NCBI GenBank assembly: GCA_900552285.1 | Contig: URYV01000111.1 | Coordinates: 1 to 5,356, forward strand | Reading direction: 5' to 3' | DNA: 5,356 bases | DNA from: an uncultured Oscillospiraceae bacterium | GTDB taxonomy: Bacteria; Bacillota; Clostridia; Oscillospirales; Acutalibacteraceae | Shown: piece after piece, positions 1 to 5,161 of the stretch | Position numbering within the stretch: position 1 is the first letter of the stretch | How the letters are laid out: each line of letters begins with the position of its first letter | Translations under genes and position numbers: made by a program | Notes under the pieces: model-generated | Databases searched by the model: none | The model's input: only the letters and a program-made list of their open reading frames with translations | What the model was told of the DNA's origin: nothing

Positions 1-649
1 TTCCATCGACAACCCCACAAACTACCCCGACCCCGCAACCATAGAGTCGGCCGAGGAGCCGGTTTGCGACGTGCATATTTTCAGTCCCACCGACTATGTG
101 GGCGCCATTATGGACCTTTGTCAGGAGCGGCGGGGGATTTTCGGCGATATGCAATATCCCTCCTCAAACCGCGTGGACATTCACTACGAAATGCCCTTAA
201 ACGAAATTGTATACGACTTTTTCGACGCGCTTAAGTCCCGCACAAAGGGCTATGCCTCCTATGACTATGAGCCAAAGTGCTATAAGCCCTCCAAGCTTGT
301 CAAGCTCGACGTGCTGTTAAACGGCGAAATAGTTGACGCCCTTTCCTTTATCGTTCACGCCGACAGCGCCTATAAACGGGCGCGGCGAATTGCCGAAAAG
401 CTTAAGGACAACATTCCCCGTCAGCTTTTCGAGGTGCCCGTTCAGGTGGCGGTGGGCGGCAAGGTCATTGCGAGAGAGACCATCCGCGCCATGCGAAAGG
501 ACGTGCTTGCCAAGTGCTACGGCGGCGACATCACCCGAAAGAAAAAGCTGCTTGAAAAGCAGAAGGAAGGCAAAAAGCGTATGCGCAGTCTCGGCTCGGT
601 CGAGGTTCCGCAGGAAGCCTTTATGGCCGTGCTCAAGCTTGACGAATAA
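1..649 (+). CDS. lepA: Elongation factor 4 (LepA), C-terminal part, 5' end outside window
   Basis: This is the last 215 residues of the ribosomal back-translocase/elongation factor 4, a cytoplasmic translational GTPase of roughly 600 residues. The frame is open from base 2, so the gene continues left of the window; the GTG at 71 is internal, not a start. The GTPase domain is off-window. Visible are the EF-G-like C-terminal domain (CDVHIFSPTDYVGAIMDLCQ, then RRGIFGDMQY and YEMPLNEIVYDFFDALKS) and the LepA-specific C-terminal domain with its family signature blocks GYASYDYEP, VDALSFIVH, IPRQLFEVP, AKCYGGDITRKKKLLEKQKE and the ending VEVPQEAFMAVLKLDE. The C-terminus is complete and ends in TAA at 647-649. 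It is followed at once by a terminator hairpin, so lepA is the last gene of its transcript. Nothing abnormal is seen in the visible part. Identification rests on extensive recalled similarity to the family and is very secure. Confidence 0.97.
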   Translation, partial: SIDNPTNYPDPATIESAEEPVCDVHIFSPTDYVGAIMDLCQERRGIFGDMQYPSSNRVDIHYEMPLNEIVYDFFDALKSRTKGYASYDYEPKCYKPSKLVKLDVLLNGEIVDALSFIVHADSAYKRARRIAEKLKDNIPRQLFEVPVQVAVGGKVIARETIRAMRKDVLAKCYGGDITRKKKLLEKQKEGKKRMRSLGSVEVPQEAFMAVLKLDE

Positions 650-663
650 TTTTTCGTATCAAA

Positions 664-702
664 AAACCGACTTTTCCAAAGGAAGAGTCGGTTTACTTTT
701 TT
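664..702. terminator. Bidirectional rho-independent terminator between lepA and rsmG
   Basis: A 14-bp stem (664-677 with 681-694) contains one G-T wobble and is closed by an AAA loop. It is followed by ACTTTTTT on the plus strand (695-701). On the minus strand the stem is preceded in plus coordinates by AAAAAA (661-666, partly inside the stem), which gives a T-run for transcripts arriving from rsmG. It lies 14 nt after the lepA stop and 17 nt from the rsmG stop, so one hairpin can serve both convergent units. Confidence 0.9.
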
Positions 703-711
703 GTATTGAAT

Positions 712-1425
712 TTAAAGGGGAGACTTCTTTATTTTTCCCGATTGACGGGGATATTTTTGCGAAATGGGAGAAATTTTATCTATAATTATGACCCGACGGT
801 CATTTTCCCCCAAAGAGAATTCCTTGACCGCCGAAAGCCTTCCCCCAAGCAGTTTTACGGCGTTTTCGGCCTGCGCCGCCTCCTCCTGCCCCGACGGACC
901 CTTCATGGCCAAAAATGAGCCGCCCTTTTTGACAAAAGGCAGGCAATATTCGCAAAGCACGTTAAGTCCCGCGACCGCCCTTGCCGTCGCAAAGTCGAAT
1001 TTTTCACGGTATTTTGCGTCTCTGCCAAGCTCCTCGGCACGGCCGTGAACCGTCTTAAAATCAAGGCCGAGCTCGGATTTGACCGCCTCGAGAAATGTAA
1101 TGCGTTTATTCAGGCTGTCGACAAGGGTAAACTGCATATCCGGCCGCATTATGGCAAGGGGAACCGACGGAAATCCCGCCCCCGTGCCCACGTCCGCAAG
1201 GGAAGCGCCCTCTTTGAAATCCGCCGCCGAAAGCAGCGTCAGACTGTCGGCAAAATGGAGCAGAGCCACCCCCTCGGGAGAGGTGATAGCCGTTAAATTC
1301 ATTTTTTGGTTCCATTCAAAAAGCAGTCTTGCATAGCCTTCGAATTTTTCGGCCTGCTCGGCATTTATTTCGACGCCGAAATTTTCGGCCGCCGACATCA
1401 AAAGCTTTTTATCAACATAATCCAT
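712..1425 (-). CDS. rsmG: 16S rRNA (guanine(527)-N7)-methyltransferase RsmG (GidB)
   Basis: RsmG uses S-adenosylmethionine to methylate N7 of G527 in the 530 loop of 16S rRNA. Loss of the enzyme is known in several bacteria to give low-level streptomycin resistance. The 237-residue product has normal family length. Visible blocks are the N-terminal helical region with WNQKMNLTAI (38-47) and HFADSL (57-62), the SAM-binding glycine loop ADVGTGAGFPSVPLAI (77-92), the acidic strand end LVDSLNKR (101-108), HGRAEELG (127-134), ATARAVAGL (146-154) and AMKGP (173-177), ending in a basic tail (RRVIIIDKISP then KYPRQSGKIKK). The start ATG lies 1 nt after the stop of the upstream gene (TAA-T-ATG). Only a weak GAGAAG ribosome site precedes it, so translational coupling is likely. 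It is the last gene of a three-gene minus-strand unit. This differs from the common mnmE-mnmG-rsmG or rsmG-parA settings. Identification is secure. Confidence 0.96.
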   Translation of the reverse strand: MDYVDKKLLMSAAENFGVEINAEQAEKFEGYARLLFEWNQKMNLTAITSPEGVALLHFADSLTLLSAADFKEGASLADVGTGAGFPSVPLAIMRPDMQFTLVDSLNKRITFLEAVKSELGLDFKTVHGRAEELGRDAKYREKFDFATARAVAGLNVLCEYCLPFVKKGGSFLAMKGPSGQEEAAQAENAVKLLGGRLSAVKEFSLGENDRRVIIIDKISPISQKYPRQSGKIKKSPL

Positions 1426-1426
1426 A

Positions 1427-2194
1427 TTATCTTCTCGGCTTTTTTCTCATATTTTTTTTAAGGTTTTCTTCCCTCTTTGCCGCCTCAAAATCCCTTTTCA
1501 TGGAGCGCACGATAAAGAAACCGCCCACCGCCGCAAGGGGAATACACACCACAATGGCCCAGGTGGCAAAGCTGCGCTTTTTTTCGGCCACCCGCTGCCT
1601 TTCGGTTTCGACGGTGTATTCGAGATTTGAAAAAATATAGTCGGCCGTGTCGGCGGCGTTGGTCGAAAGGGAGGAGGCGTCTTCAATAAGGGTGAGGGTA
1701 TAAATTCGTCCGTTTATGACCGAAATATACATCACTCGGCTGTCGGCATTGCCCTTTTGCTCGTCCTTTTCAAAGGTCAGACGGTAAAAAAGCGCCGCGT
1801 CCTTTCTTATTTCCTTTATGTCGGCCGCCCTGTCCTTAACGCCGCCTATAAGGGCGCTTTCGGCAAGGGCACCGTCGGAAAACTCGGCAAGATTGACTAT
1901 TTCGGAGGAAACGTCGGTGACCGAGGAGGTCATGAAAACCGTCCATCCGAGATTTTCGGCCACGGCATAAAAAAGATAGTCCGACTCAAGCTTTTTTCTC
2001 AGCGTCTCGGTGTCCTCCGAAAGCTCGGCGGCGCGGACGGACTTTGACTCGAGATTTTCGGCCGTGAAAACCGTGAAAATGTCGGCAAGATGAACCGTCA
2101 TTCCGTCCTTTGTAACCTCCGTGTCGGCAAGGGCCGAAAGGCAAAAGCTCAAAATGCAAAGCACCGCAAGGCAAAAGCTCAAAATTTTTTTCAT
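1427..2194 (-). CDS. Secreted, C-terminally membrane-anchored protein of unknown function
   Basis: Family not recognised. The 255-residue product begins with a classical signal peptide: MKK, a hydrophobic core at 4-20, and a likely signal peptidase I site after SALA (20-23). Residues 24-205 form an extracytoplasmic mixed alpha/beta domain without an obvious catalytic motif. It starts with VTKDGMTVHLADIFTVFT and later has VMYISVINGRIYTLTLIE (154-171), a pattern seen in small secreted clostridial proteins of unknown role, perhaps of PsbP/DUF1795-like fold (inference only). A single membrane helix lies at about 209-229 (ATWAIVVCIPLAAVGGFFIV), followed by a very basic cytoplasmic tail (KREENLKKNMRKKPRR). 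This predicts a type I topology with the main domain outside. The ATG has a GGGGGA ribosome site at the correct distance, placed directly after the TGA of the upstream regulator gene, so the two genes are probably co-translated. It could be a sensor partner or accessory of that membrane regulator. The signal peptide contains a 30-bp tandem duplication. Confidence 0.8.
   Translation of the reverse strand: MKKILSFCLAVLCILSFCLSALADTEVTKDGMTVHLADIFTVFTAENLESKSVRAAELSEDTETLRKKLESDYLFYAVAENLGWTVFMTSSVTDVSSEIVNLAEFSDGALAESALIGGVKDRAADIKEIRKDAALFYRLTFEKDEQKGNADSRVMYISVINGRIYTLTLIEDASSLSTNAADTADYIFSNLEYTVETERQRVAEKKRSFATWAIVVCIPLAAVGGFFIVRSMKRDFEAAKREENLKKNMRKKPRR
2138..2185. repeat. 30-bp-spaced direct repeat inside a signal peptide coding region
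   Basis: The 18-mer AAGGCAAAAGCTCAAAAT occurs at 2138-2155 and again at 2168-2185, exactly 30 bp (10 codons) apart. On the minus strand the copies encode ILSFCLAVLC and ILSFCLSALA, so the signal peptide core seems to have arisen by an in-frame tandem duplication. Confidence 0.8.
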
Positions 2195-2207
2195 ACAAAT
2201 CCCCCGC

Positions 2208-2801
2208 TCATTTTCCAGCCCTGTGTCGGTCGGAAATCAGCCAGAACCATAAAAAGACCAAAATCTGAAGCACGGCGGCAACTGCGTATATAAGGAACAT
2301 ATTGGGTATTTTCAGGGTGATGTCGACGCTCGCCGCAAGGGTCCAGATCATTCCCGTGATGGAAATTATGCGGCTGGCCGTCCGCCACCAAAGGCAGCTG
2401 AAAACCGTGGTGACGGTAAAGCTGACGGGACATCCGTAGATAAAAACAAGCCATTTTCTCGGAAGATCCGGAAAGGCCACGGCAAGCACAAAAAACACAA
2501 ATGTGGCCACAAGCCACACAAGCCCCACCGAAAGGGCGGGAATGAGGGTGTGTTTCTTTGTCAGCTTTATGGGCTTTTTGGGCGGCGCGGACGACACAAA
2601 ATCATCCACCGAAACTCCGAAAAGCTCGGCCATATTTGTAAGAACCGTTATGTCGGGCAGCCCGTCGCCCCGCTCCCATTTTGAAACCGATTTGTCCGAA
2701 TAATTGAGTTTTTCGGCAAGTTCCAACTGGGTCAGGCCGGCCGCCTTTCTGTAAAATGTGATTTTTTCCGAAACATTTTTCTTAAGTACATCTTCATTCA
2801 T
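2208..2801 (-). CDS. XRE-family helix-turn-helix regulator with four C-terminal transmembrane helices
   Basis: The 197-residue protein has an N-terminal Cro/C1-type DNA-binding domain (about 11-68). It contains the typical LTQLELAEKLNYSDKSVSKWERG stretch (23-45, helices 2 and 3, recognition helix around SDKSVSKWE), then LPDITVLTNMAELFGVSVDDF. A basic linker (PPKKPIKLTKKH, 73-84) leads to four hydrophobic helices at about 88-110, 115-138, 142-163 and 168-190, and a short charged tail. This architecture, known in Firmicutes, places a DNA-binding head on an integral membrane domain, so it probably responds to an envelope or small-molecule cue; the ligand is unknown. It is the first gene of the minus-strand unit and ends 13 nt before the secreted-protein gene. 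No ribosome binding site precedes the ATG. A consensus-like promoter lies so close that the transcript probably starts at the ATG itself. The start fits the family N-terminus, with few residues before the helix-turn-helix. Function class is secure, target genes are not. Confidence 0.9.
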   Translation of the reverse strand: MNEDVLKKNVSEKITFYRKAAGLTQLELAEKLNYSDKSVSKWERGDGLPDITVLTNMAELFGVSVDDFVSSAPPKKPIKLTKKHTLIPALSVGLVWLVATFVFFVLAVAFPDLPRKWLVFIYGCPVSFTVTTVFSCLWWRTASRIISITGMIWTLAASVDITLKIPNMFLIYAVAAVLQILVFLWFWLISDRHRAGK

Positions 2802-2803
2802 GT

Positions 2804-2816
2804 GTTTATTATAAAC
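2804..2816. promoter_or_regulatory. Palindrome over the regulator's -10 box, candidate operator
   Basis: GTTTAT-T-ATAAAC is a perfect 6-1-6 inverted repeat that covers the whole TATAAT box. A protein bound here would block RNA polymerase, which makes it a candidate autoregulatory site for the XRE protein. AT-rich promoters can form such palindromes by chance, so binding is inference. Confidence 0.4.
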
Positions 2817-2836
2817 TATTGCCGCTCAAAAATCAA
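2808..2836 (-). promoter_or_regulatory. Sigma-A-type promoter of the XRE regulator, predicted leaderless
   Basis: Reading the minus strand, TTGATT (2836-2831) and a perfect TATAAT (2813-2808) are separated by 17 nt. The -10 box is followed by AAACAC and then the ATG, so initiation 7 nt downstream of the -10 box falls on the A of the start codon (2801). No Shine-Dalgarno sequence exists between promoter and gene. Confidence 0.75.
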
Positions 2837-2876
2837 CCCCCCTAAAAACCACGGTTTCATGCAGTTTTCTACTGTG

Positions 2877-2904
2877 GGTAGAGCCGATTTTTTTCGACTC
2901 TACC
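2877..2904. repeat. Inverted repeat in the divergent intergenic region
   Basis: GGTAGAG (2877-2883) pairs with CTCTACC (2898-2904). After a C-A mismatch, CGA (2885-2887) pairs with TCG (2894-2896), leaving a T6 loop. No T-run follows on either strand, so it is not a normal terminator. It lies upstream of both promoters and may be a regulator binding site; no known family is recognised. Confidence 0.5.
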
Positions 2905-2932
2905 AAACAAAAATCTTTCATAGGAGAAATTT

Positions 2933-2947
2933 ACCCTCGGATAGGGT
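2933..2947. repeat. Short inverted repeat touching the -35 box of the PAP2-like gene promoter
   Basis: ACCCT (2933-2937) and AGGGT (2943-2947) form a perfect 5-bp inverted repeat around CGGAT and overlap the first two bases of the predicted -35 element (2946-2951). It could be an operator, but short repeats of this size arise easily by chance. Confidence 0.3.
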
Positions 2948-2974
2948 GACAAATCGAGCCCCCGGCGATAAAAT
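2946..2974 (+). promoter_or_regulatory. Predicted sigma-A promoter for the PAP2-like membrane protein gene
   Basis: GTGACA (2946-2951, 5 of 6 to TTGACA) and TAAAAT (2969-2974, 5 of 6 to TATAAT) are separated by exactly 17 nt. Initiation near 2981 would give a leader of about 95 nt before the ATG at 3077. An alternative -10 (TATAAA, 3029-3034) lacks a good -35. Confidence 0.55.
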
Positions 2975-3021
2975 AATTACAGCAAAGGAAAAACGAAAAA
3001 TTCTTTCCTCTGCCGAAAAAC

Positions 3022-3040
3022 AAAATCTTATAAAGATTTT
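3022..3040. promoter_or_regulatory. Perfect 8-bp inverted repeat in the leader of the PAP2-like gene
   Basis: AAAATCTT-ATA-AAGATTTT is a perfect palindrome 36 nt upstream of the start codon. The half-site AAAATCTT also occurs at 2910-2917. It could be an operator or an AT-rich hairpin in the 5' leader. There is no proper T-run after it, and the stem is too AT-rich for a convincing terminator. Confidence 0.4.
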
Positions 3041-3076
3041 AATTTTGAAAGTACATCCTTTTTGGGAGGTTTTAAT

Positions 3077-3730
3077 ATGAGCGAAAAAAACAAAACTTTA
3101 ACCGCAAATAATTCGGCAAACAAAACCGAGCGCAAAATAACCAAGGAGGCCGTCGCCGCAAAGATAGTGAGAGTCATCACCGTGGCGCCCTTTATGGCCG
3201 CCCTCATGCTGACCGTCATTTGGTTTGCCCGTCCCGAGTCATATCTCAATTTCGGACACTATTTATATGCTCTCGGCGCGCTGACCATTTTCCCCCTTCT
3301 TTCATATCCCGTGTCGGTAATAATCCCGCCCATTCGCAAAAAGGGGAGAGACGGACAGCGAAATCTCGCCATTGTCTTTTCGGTCATCGGTTACATCGCG
3401 GGAATTCTCGGCTCGGTATTTTTCGGCGCAGGGAGAATTGAGCTTCTCATTTTCCTGACATATCTTCTGTCCGGCGTTTCCATTGCCCTTTCCTCCTTTG
3501 TGTTCGGCGTCAAGGCCAGCGGCCACACCTGCGGAGTTTCGGGTCCAATTGCCATGATGATCTACGTTTTGGGACTTCCATATGTCGCCATGTACGCTCT
3601 GCTCGGAGCGGTGGTTTGGGCGTCCCTCAAAATCAAGCGTCACACCCCCGTTCAGCTTGTCCTCGGCAGCATTATTCCCGTTGCCGCCATGCTCGTTTCC
3701 ATCCGCCTTGTGGGAGTTTGGCCCTTTTGA
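3077..3730 (+). CDS. Six-helix membrane protein, PAP2 phosphatase-like
   Basis: The start ATG is at 3077, preceded by a strong ribosome site GGGAGG (3064-3069) at 7 nt spacing; an in-frame TTG at 3062 overlaps that site and is rejected. The 217-residue product has a hydrophilic, charged N-terminus (1-28) and about six membrane helices (roughly 30-50, 63-85, 97-116, 120-143, 154-180, 191-213). Two segments recall the PAP2 (type 2 phosphatidic acid phosphatase) superfamily: VKASGHTCGVSGP (145-157), matching the SGH-type motif with H150 as candidate catalytic acid, and LKIKRHTPVQLVLG (184-197), matching the arginine-histidine motif with R188 and H189. The first classic motif (KX6RP) is not clear; the basic stretch IRKKGRDGQR (86-95) may stand in its place. 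If active it would remove phosphate from a lipid or isoprenoid pyrophosphate at the membrane. It is a single-gene unit, divergent from the XRE regulator, and ends before two terminator hairpins. Membrane location is sure, the family moderately so, the substrate unknown. Confidence 0.7.
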   Translation: MSEKNKTLTANNSANKTERKITKEAVAAKIVRVITVAPFMAALMLTVIWFARPESYLNFGHYLYALGALTIFPLLSYPVSVIIPPIRKKGRDGQRNLAIVFSVIGYIAGILGSVFFGAGRIELLIFLTYLLSGVSIALSSFVFGVKASGHTCGVSGPIAMMIYVLGLPYVAMYALLGAVVWASLKIKRHTPVQLVLGSIIPVAAMLVSIRLVGVWPF

Positions 3731-3770
3731 TAACATCGTCTGATTTAAAAGTCCGATATAATTAAAACCG

Positions 3771-3806
3771 AAAGCACCTCAAAGGCCGCGTTGAGGTGCT
3801 TTTTTT
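3771..3806. terminator. Strong rho-independent terminator after the PAP2-like gene
   Basis: A perfect 12-bp stem, AAAGCACCTCAA (3771-3782) with TTGAGGTGCTTT (3791-3802), has an 8-nt loop and continues into a T-run to 3806. For minus-strand transcripts leaving dpaB the same stem is followed by CGGTTTT, so it may also act weakly in that direction. Confidence 0.9.
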
Positions 3807-3807
3807 C

Positions 3808-3848
3808 GCCGTCATTAACCGCAGCGTCATGTGATGGCGGCTTTTTTT
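3808..3848 (+). terminator. Second, weaker hairpin terminator in tandem
   Basis: GCCGTCAT (3808-3815) pairs with ATGGCGGC (3834-3841) with one wobble pair and is followed by seven T (3842-3848), which reach the dpaB stop codon. A competing smaller hairpin uses CGTCAT (3825-3830) with ATGGCG (3834-3839). It probably serves as a back-up stop for rightward transcription facing dpaB. Confidence 0.6.
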
Positions 3849-4419
3849 ATATGAAAATCGGCTGTATCTGCCGCCCTTGACAGGCCGCCTCGATGGTATC
3901 TCCCAGTCTTTCGAAATCCGCCACCACCGACCGCGGCTTTTTCTCGGGATCGTCCTGCTTCATGGGGACAAAAAAGATGTTCTTTCGGTTGAGCAGCCGC
4001 CCGATATTCTGTGCCGAACCCGACAGAGCGTCGTTGGTGGAAACGGCTATGACCGTCGGCCGCAGATTTCTCAGGTGTGCCTTGACCGCAAGGGTAACCG
4101 GCGTGTCGGTAATTCCCGCCGCAAGCTTTGCCAGCGTGTTGCCCGTGCAGGGCGCCACCGCCATAACGTCAAAAAGCTTTTTGGGACCTATGGGCTCGGC
4201 GGTTTTAAGCTCGTGAATAATTTCCTTGCCGCATATTTCGGTTATTTTTCGGTTTATTTCCTCGCATTTGTCGAACCGCGTGTCGGTAAAATAGGCTGCG
4301 GCCGACATGATCGGCGTTATCTCGTGCCCCGCCGCCGCAAGCCGTTCCATGACGGGTATTATTCGGTGAAAGGTGCAAAAGGAACCGCAAATCCCGAATC
4401 CGATTTTAAGAGACTGCAT
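3847..4419 (-). CDS. dpaB: Dipicolinate synthase subunit B (SpoVFB/DpaB)
   Basis: The protein is the flavoprotein-fold subunit of dipicolinate synthase, which with DpaA makes pyridine-2,6-dicarboxylate (dipicolinic acid) from dihydrodipicolinate in the mother cell; the product is then packed into the spore core as its calcium chelate. The 190-residue length is close to the usual ~200. Characteristic blocks are the N-terminal nucleotide-binding loop KIGFGICGSFCTF (5-17), ITPIMSAAAY (34-43), the flavoprotein-type APCTGNTLAKLAAGITDTPV (89-108), KAHLRNLRP (113-121) and the C-terminal FVPMKQDDPEKKPRSVVADF (150-169). The ATG is preceded by a very strong GGAGGTGA site (4426-4433) at 6 nt spacing. 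The gene starts inside dpaA, overlapping it by 14 nt, so the two are co-transcribed and likely coupled. In sporulating bacilli such genes are under the mother-cell factor sigma-K; the promoter is off-window here. Identification is secure. Confidence 0.95.
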   Translation of the reverse strand: MQSLKIGFGICGSFCTFHRIIPVMERLAAAGHEITPIMSAAAYFTDTRFDKCEEINRKITEICGKEIIHELKTAEPIGPKKLFDVMAVAPCTGNTLAKLAAGITDTPVTLAVKAHLRNLRPTVIAVSTNDALSGSAQNIGRLLNRKNIFFVPMKQDDPEKKPRSVVADFERLGDTIEAACQGRQIQPIFI

Positions 4420-5161
4420 TGACGCTCACCTCCGAAAGCCTTGAAAGACAGGTGTTCACAAAAAGCTCGGCCGCCGCCGCAGGAGAGGTCTTTGAGGGAA
4501 GGGAAAGAGCTGAAACGGCACCGACCCCAAGCCTCTTTGCCGCCTCGAAATCCACCCCGCCGGGGGAGGAGGCAAGGTCGATTATAAAGCAATTTTTATT
4601 CGCTTTTTTGAGTAAATTTTCATCGCATATCATTGACGGTATCGTGTTGAAAACTATGTTGAAATTGTCGAAATCCCCTTTAAAATCGGCGGTTTCGGAC
4701 AGGCCGTCCCGCATTATTTCGGCTCGCTGTTCGCTTCTCCGTGCATAAACTTTTACCCTTTCCCTACATAAAGCGCCGAGCCTTTTGCAAAGAGGTTTTG
4801 CCACTCTGCCATATCCCAGCACAAGGATTTTACTGTTCCAAAGGCTCTCTTTTGTGTGGGAAATCGCAAGCTGAATCGCTCCCTCGGCGGTCAAAATTCC
4901 GTTTTCGATTAAAAAGGCCTCGTCGGCGTAGCAATCATATATATTGTGCCCGTCCATCCTTATTTTCTCTATATCTTGTCTTTTTGCCCTTCCGCAAAAA
5001 AGCGGTGTGTCCTTTGGAATTTGCCTTAAAAAATCCTTTATGGCAAACTTTTTTTCAAAGCAGGGGGCAAAAAAGCTTTCGCCGTCGGCGGTCAGCGGCG
5101 CGGGGAGCAGCACCGCATCGCATTGCTCTGCCTTTTGATAAAAAAGCGGGTCGGAAAATCC
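4406..5161 (-). CDS. dpaA: Dipicolinate synthase subunit A (SpoVFA/DpaA), N-terminus missing
   Basis: This is the NAD(P)-binding catalytic partner of DpaB in dipicolinic acid synthesis. Numbering from a GTG at 5113-5111, the visible blocks are LLPAPLTADGESFFAP (2-17), a Rossmann loop KILVLGYGRVAKPLCKRLGA (95-114), FNTIPSMI (155-162), IIDLASSPGGVDFEAAKRLG (177-196) and LSLPSKTSPAAAAE (203-216). That GTG has no ribosome site, and convincing family sequence continues upstream through GFSDPLFYQKAEQCDA to about 5161, so it is not the true start. Family members have roughly 290-300 residues. About 45 N-terminal residues, including the first nucleotide-binding-like strand, are absent. The minus-strand frame stays open to 5306, but the residues beyond 5161 no longer look like DpaA, and on the other strand they read like AddB. 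The gene is therefore interrupted by a junction, artefactual or real. The 3' end is intact and overlaps dpaB. Identity is secure, the 5' boundary is not. Confidence 0.92.
   Translation of the reverse strand, partial: GFSDPLFYQKAEQCDAVLLPAPLTADGESFFAPCFEKKFAIKDFLRQIPKDTPLFCGRAKRQDIEKIRMDGHNIYDCYADEAFLIENGILTAEGAIQLAISHTKESLWNSKILVLGYGRVAKPLCKRLGALCRERVKVYARRSEQRAEIMRDGLSETADFKGDFDNFNIVFNTIPSMICDENLLKKANKNCFIIDLASSPGGVDFEAAKRLGVGAVSALSLPSKTSPAAAAELFVNTCLSRLSEVSVNAVS
4426..4433 (-). promoter_or_regulatory. Strong ribosome binding site of dpaB inside dpaA
   Basis: GGAGGTGA on the minus strand lies 6 nt before the dpaB ATG and within the last codons of dpaA. It fixes the dpaB start and suggests high translation independent of, as well as coupled to, dpaA. 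Confidence 0.85.

Noticed and set aside
333..785. Long alternative-frame reading frames over lepA, rsmG and dpaB
   Set aside because: They are shadows of strongly conserved genes on the other frame or strand, with low-complexity arginine/proline/serine-rich translations and no ribosome sites.
860..2065. A nine-base word TTTTCGGCC (GGCCGAAAA on the coding strand) recurring about six times, resembling an uptake or chi-like signal
   Set aside because: Every copy lies in minus-strand coding frames as GCC-GAA-AA(N), i.e. Ala-Glu-Asn or Ala-Glu-Lys, so codon preference and residue composition explain it.
2921..2935. AGGAG ribosome-site-like sequence in the intergenic region suggesting a small leader peptide
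   Set aside because: No ATG, GTG or TTG follows at a usable distance with an open frame.
2855..3076. Possible riboswitch in the leader of the PAP2-like gene
   Set aside because: The hairpins and conserved words of the classes I could recall (purine, glycine, cyclic di-GMP, fluoride, preQ1, guanidine, THF, manganese) are not present, and most of the repeats lie upstream of the predicted transcript start.
2859..3080. A 73-codon plus-strand frame starting at ATG 2859 and overlapping the PAP2-like gene start by ATGA
   Set aside because: It has no ribosome site, a random-looking basic composition, and it crosses the predicted promoter and inverted repeats of the real gene.
3757..3762. TATAAT just before the terminator, as a promoter for a small RNA
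   Set aside because: No acceptable -35 lies 16-18 nt upstream, and the transcript would run straight into the strong hairpin at 3771.
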